A stretch of 11,278 nucleotides of DNA, taken from CAZUNB01 sp044227985 (GTDB lineage: Bacteria; Patescibacteriota; Saccharimonadia; Saccharimonadales; JAGPDM01). Below, piece by piece: positions 10,903 through 11,278 of this stretch; within the stretch, counting starts at the first letter, position 1, and each line of letters begins with the position of its first letter. The stretch covers positions 1 through 11,278 of the forward strand of contig JBGAVT010000024.1 of assembly GCA_044227985.1 (NCBI GenBank), read 5' to 3'. The notes beneath the pieces were generated by a model. It was given only the letters and a program-made list of their open reading frames with translations. It did not search any database and was not told the origin of the DNA. The position numbers and the translations under genes are program-made.

Positions 10903-11278
10903 ATGAGTAAGATTTCAACCAAACCATACAAAGGCACGAGGGATTTTTATCCTGAAGATTTTCGTCTGCGTGAATATATTTTCAGTAAATGGCGCGAAGT
11001 TTGTCAGAGTTTTGGGTATGAGGAGTATGAAGCGAGTGTTATCGAGCCTTTGGAGCTCTACACTGCGAAAACAAGCGAAGAGATTGTTAAGGAGCAGACT
11101 TTTAGTTTTACCGATCGCGGTGGTCGCGATGTCACGCTTCGTCCAGAGATGACCCCGACCGTCAGTCGAATGGTCGCAGCTCGCCGTCAGGAGCTTGGTT
11201 ATCCGCTACGATTATTCAGCATTCCTAATTGTTTTCGCTATGAACGCATGCAGCGAGGTCGAACTCGAGAGTTCTGGC
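10903..11278 (+). CDS. hisS: Histidyl-tRNA synthetase, N-terminal part (runs off the window)
   Basis: HisS charges tRNA-His with histidine. The first 125 residues are present and the frame is open at the right edge. KPYKGTRDFYPEDFRLREYI at about 7-26 is the class II motif 1 region start of HisS (KGTRDF.P). EASVIEPLELYTAKTSEEIV follows, then VTLRPEMTPTVSRMV, and class II motif 2 as FRYERMQRGRTREFW at the end, with Met where the family usually has Pro. The IPNCFRYER form resembles the HisS branch found in archaea and some bacteria. No Shine-Dalgarno precedes the ATG. The paralogue HisZ is unlikely because the histidine- and ATP-binding motifs are intact so far. Confidence 0.93.
   Translation, partial: MSKISTKPYKGTRDFYPEDFRLREYIFSKWREVCQSFGYEEYEASVIEPLELYTAKTSEEIVKEQTFSFTDRGGRDVTLRPEMTPTVSRMVAARRQELGYPLRLFSIPNCFRYERMQRGRTREFW

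Overview
The window looks like a stretch of chromosome from a small-genome bacterium with standard stop codons (TGA ends the second gene). The gene order recG, a metal-site protein, rsmD, a YerC/YecD-type TrpR protein and hisS, with compact AT-rich intergenic DNA, fits Candidate Phyla Radiation bacteria, most plausibly Saccharibacteria (TM7). This taxonomic call is an inference from gene content. I see no phage, transposon or CRISPR content.

Layout. 1-1710 (+): the 3' end of recG, a predicted zinc phospholipase C/P1-nuclease-fold protein and rsmD, closed by a terminator. 1747-1992: tRNA-Leu(UAG) with a terminator that starts inside its CCA tail, then two more inverted repeats. 2024-3329: a FabG-like SDR (-) and an SSAT-like GNAT acetyltransferase (+), diverging from a 97-bp spacer. 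3326-6628 (-): a thiamine uptake and activation operon, read from the right as promoter, TPP riboswitch, thiY, thiZ, thiX and thiN, with all gene junctions overlapping. 6623-9398 (-): an ATP-grasp ligase, a YdfG-like SDR overlapping it by 8 bp, and a HAD phosphatase. 9365-9863: about 500 bp without a protein gene, holding several hairpins, a minus-strand terminator and a perfect DnaA box. 9829-11278 (+): a yerC/TrpR-family regulator, a strong terminator, an unrecognised gene with faint HisG/prephenate-dehydratase-like features, and the 5' part of hisS.

How the parts fit. The thi operon makes sense as a salvage unit: a solute-binding protein, ATPase and permease bring in thiamine or a close relative, and thiamine pyrophosphokinase makes TPP, which feeds back on the riboswitch. 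The ribosome binding site of thiY lies in the 3' strand of the aptamer itself. The yerC, unknown gene and hisS group may be a histidine-linked cluster, because YerC-type TrpR proteins have been proposed as histidine regulators in Gram-positive bacteria (from memory).

Start signals fall into two kinds. Several first genes (yerC, the ATP-grasp gene, the HAD gene) have a promoter whose predicted +1 is at the ATG and have no Shine-Dalgarno, suggesting leaderless mRNAs. Others (thiY, thiN, the FabG-like SDR, the HisG-like gene) carry clear GGAG-type sites.
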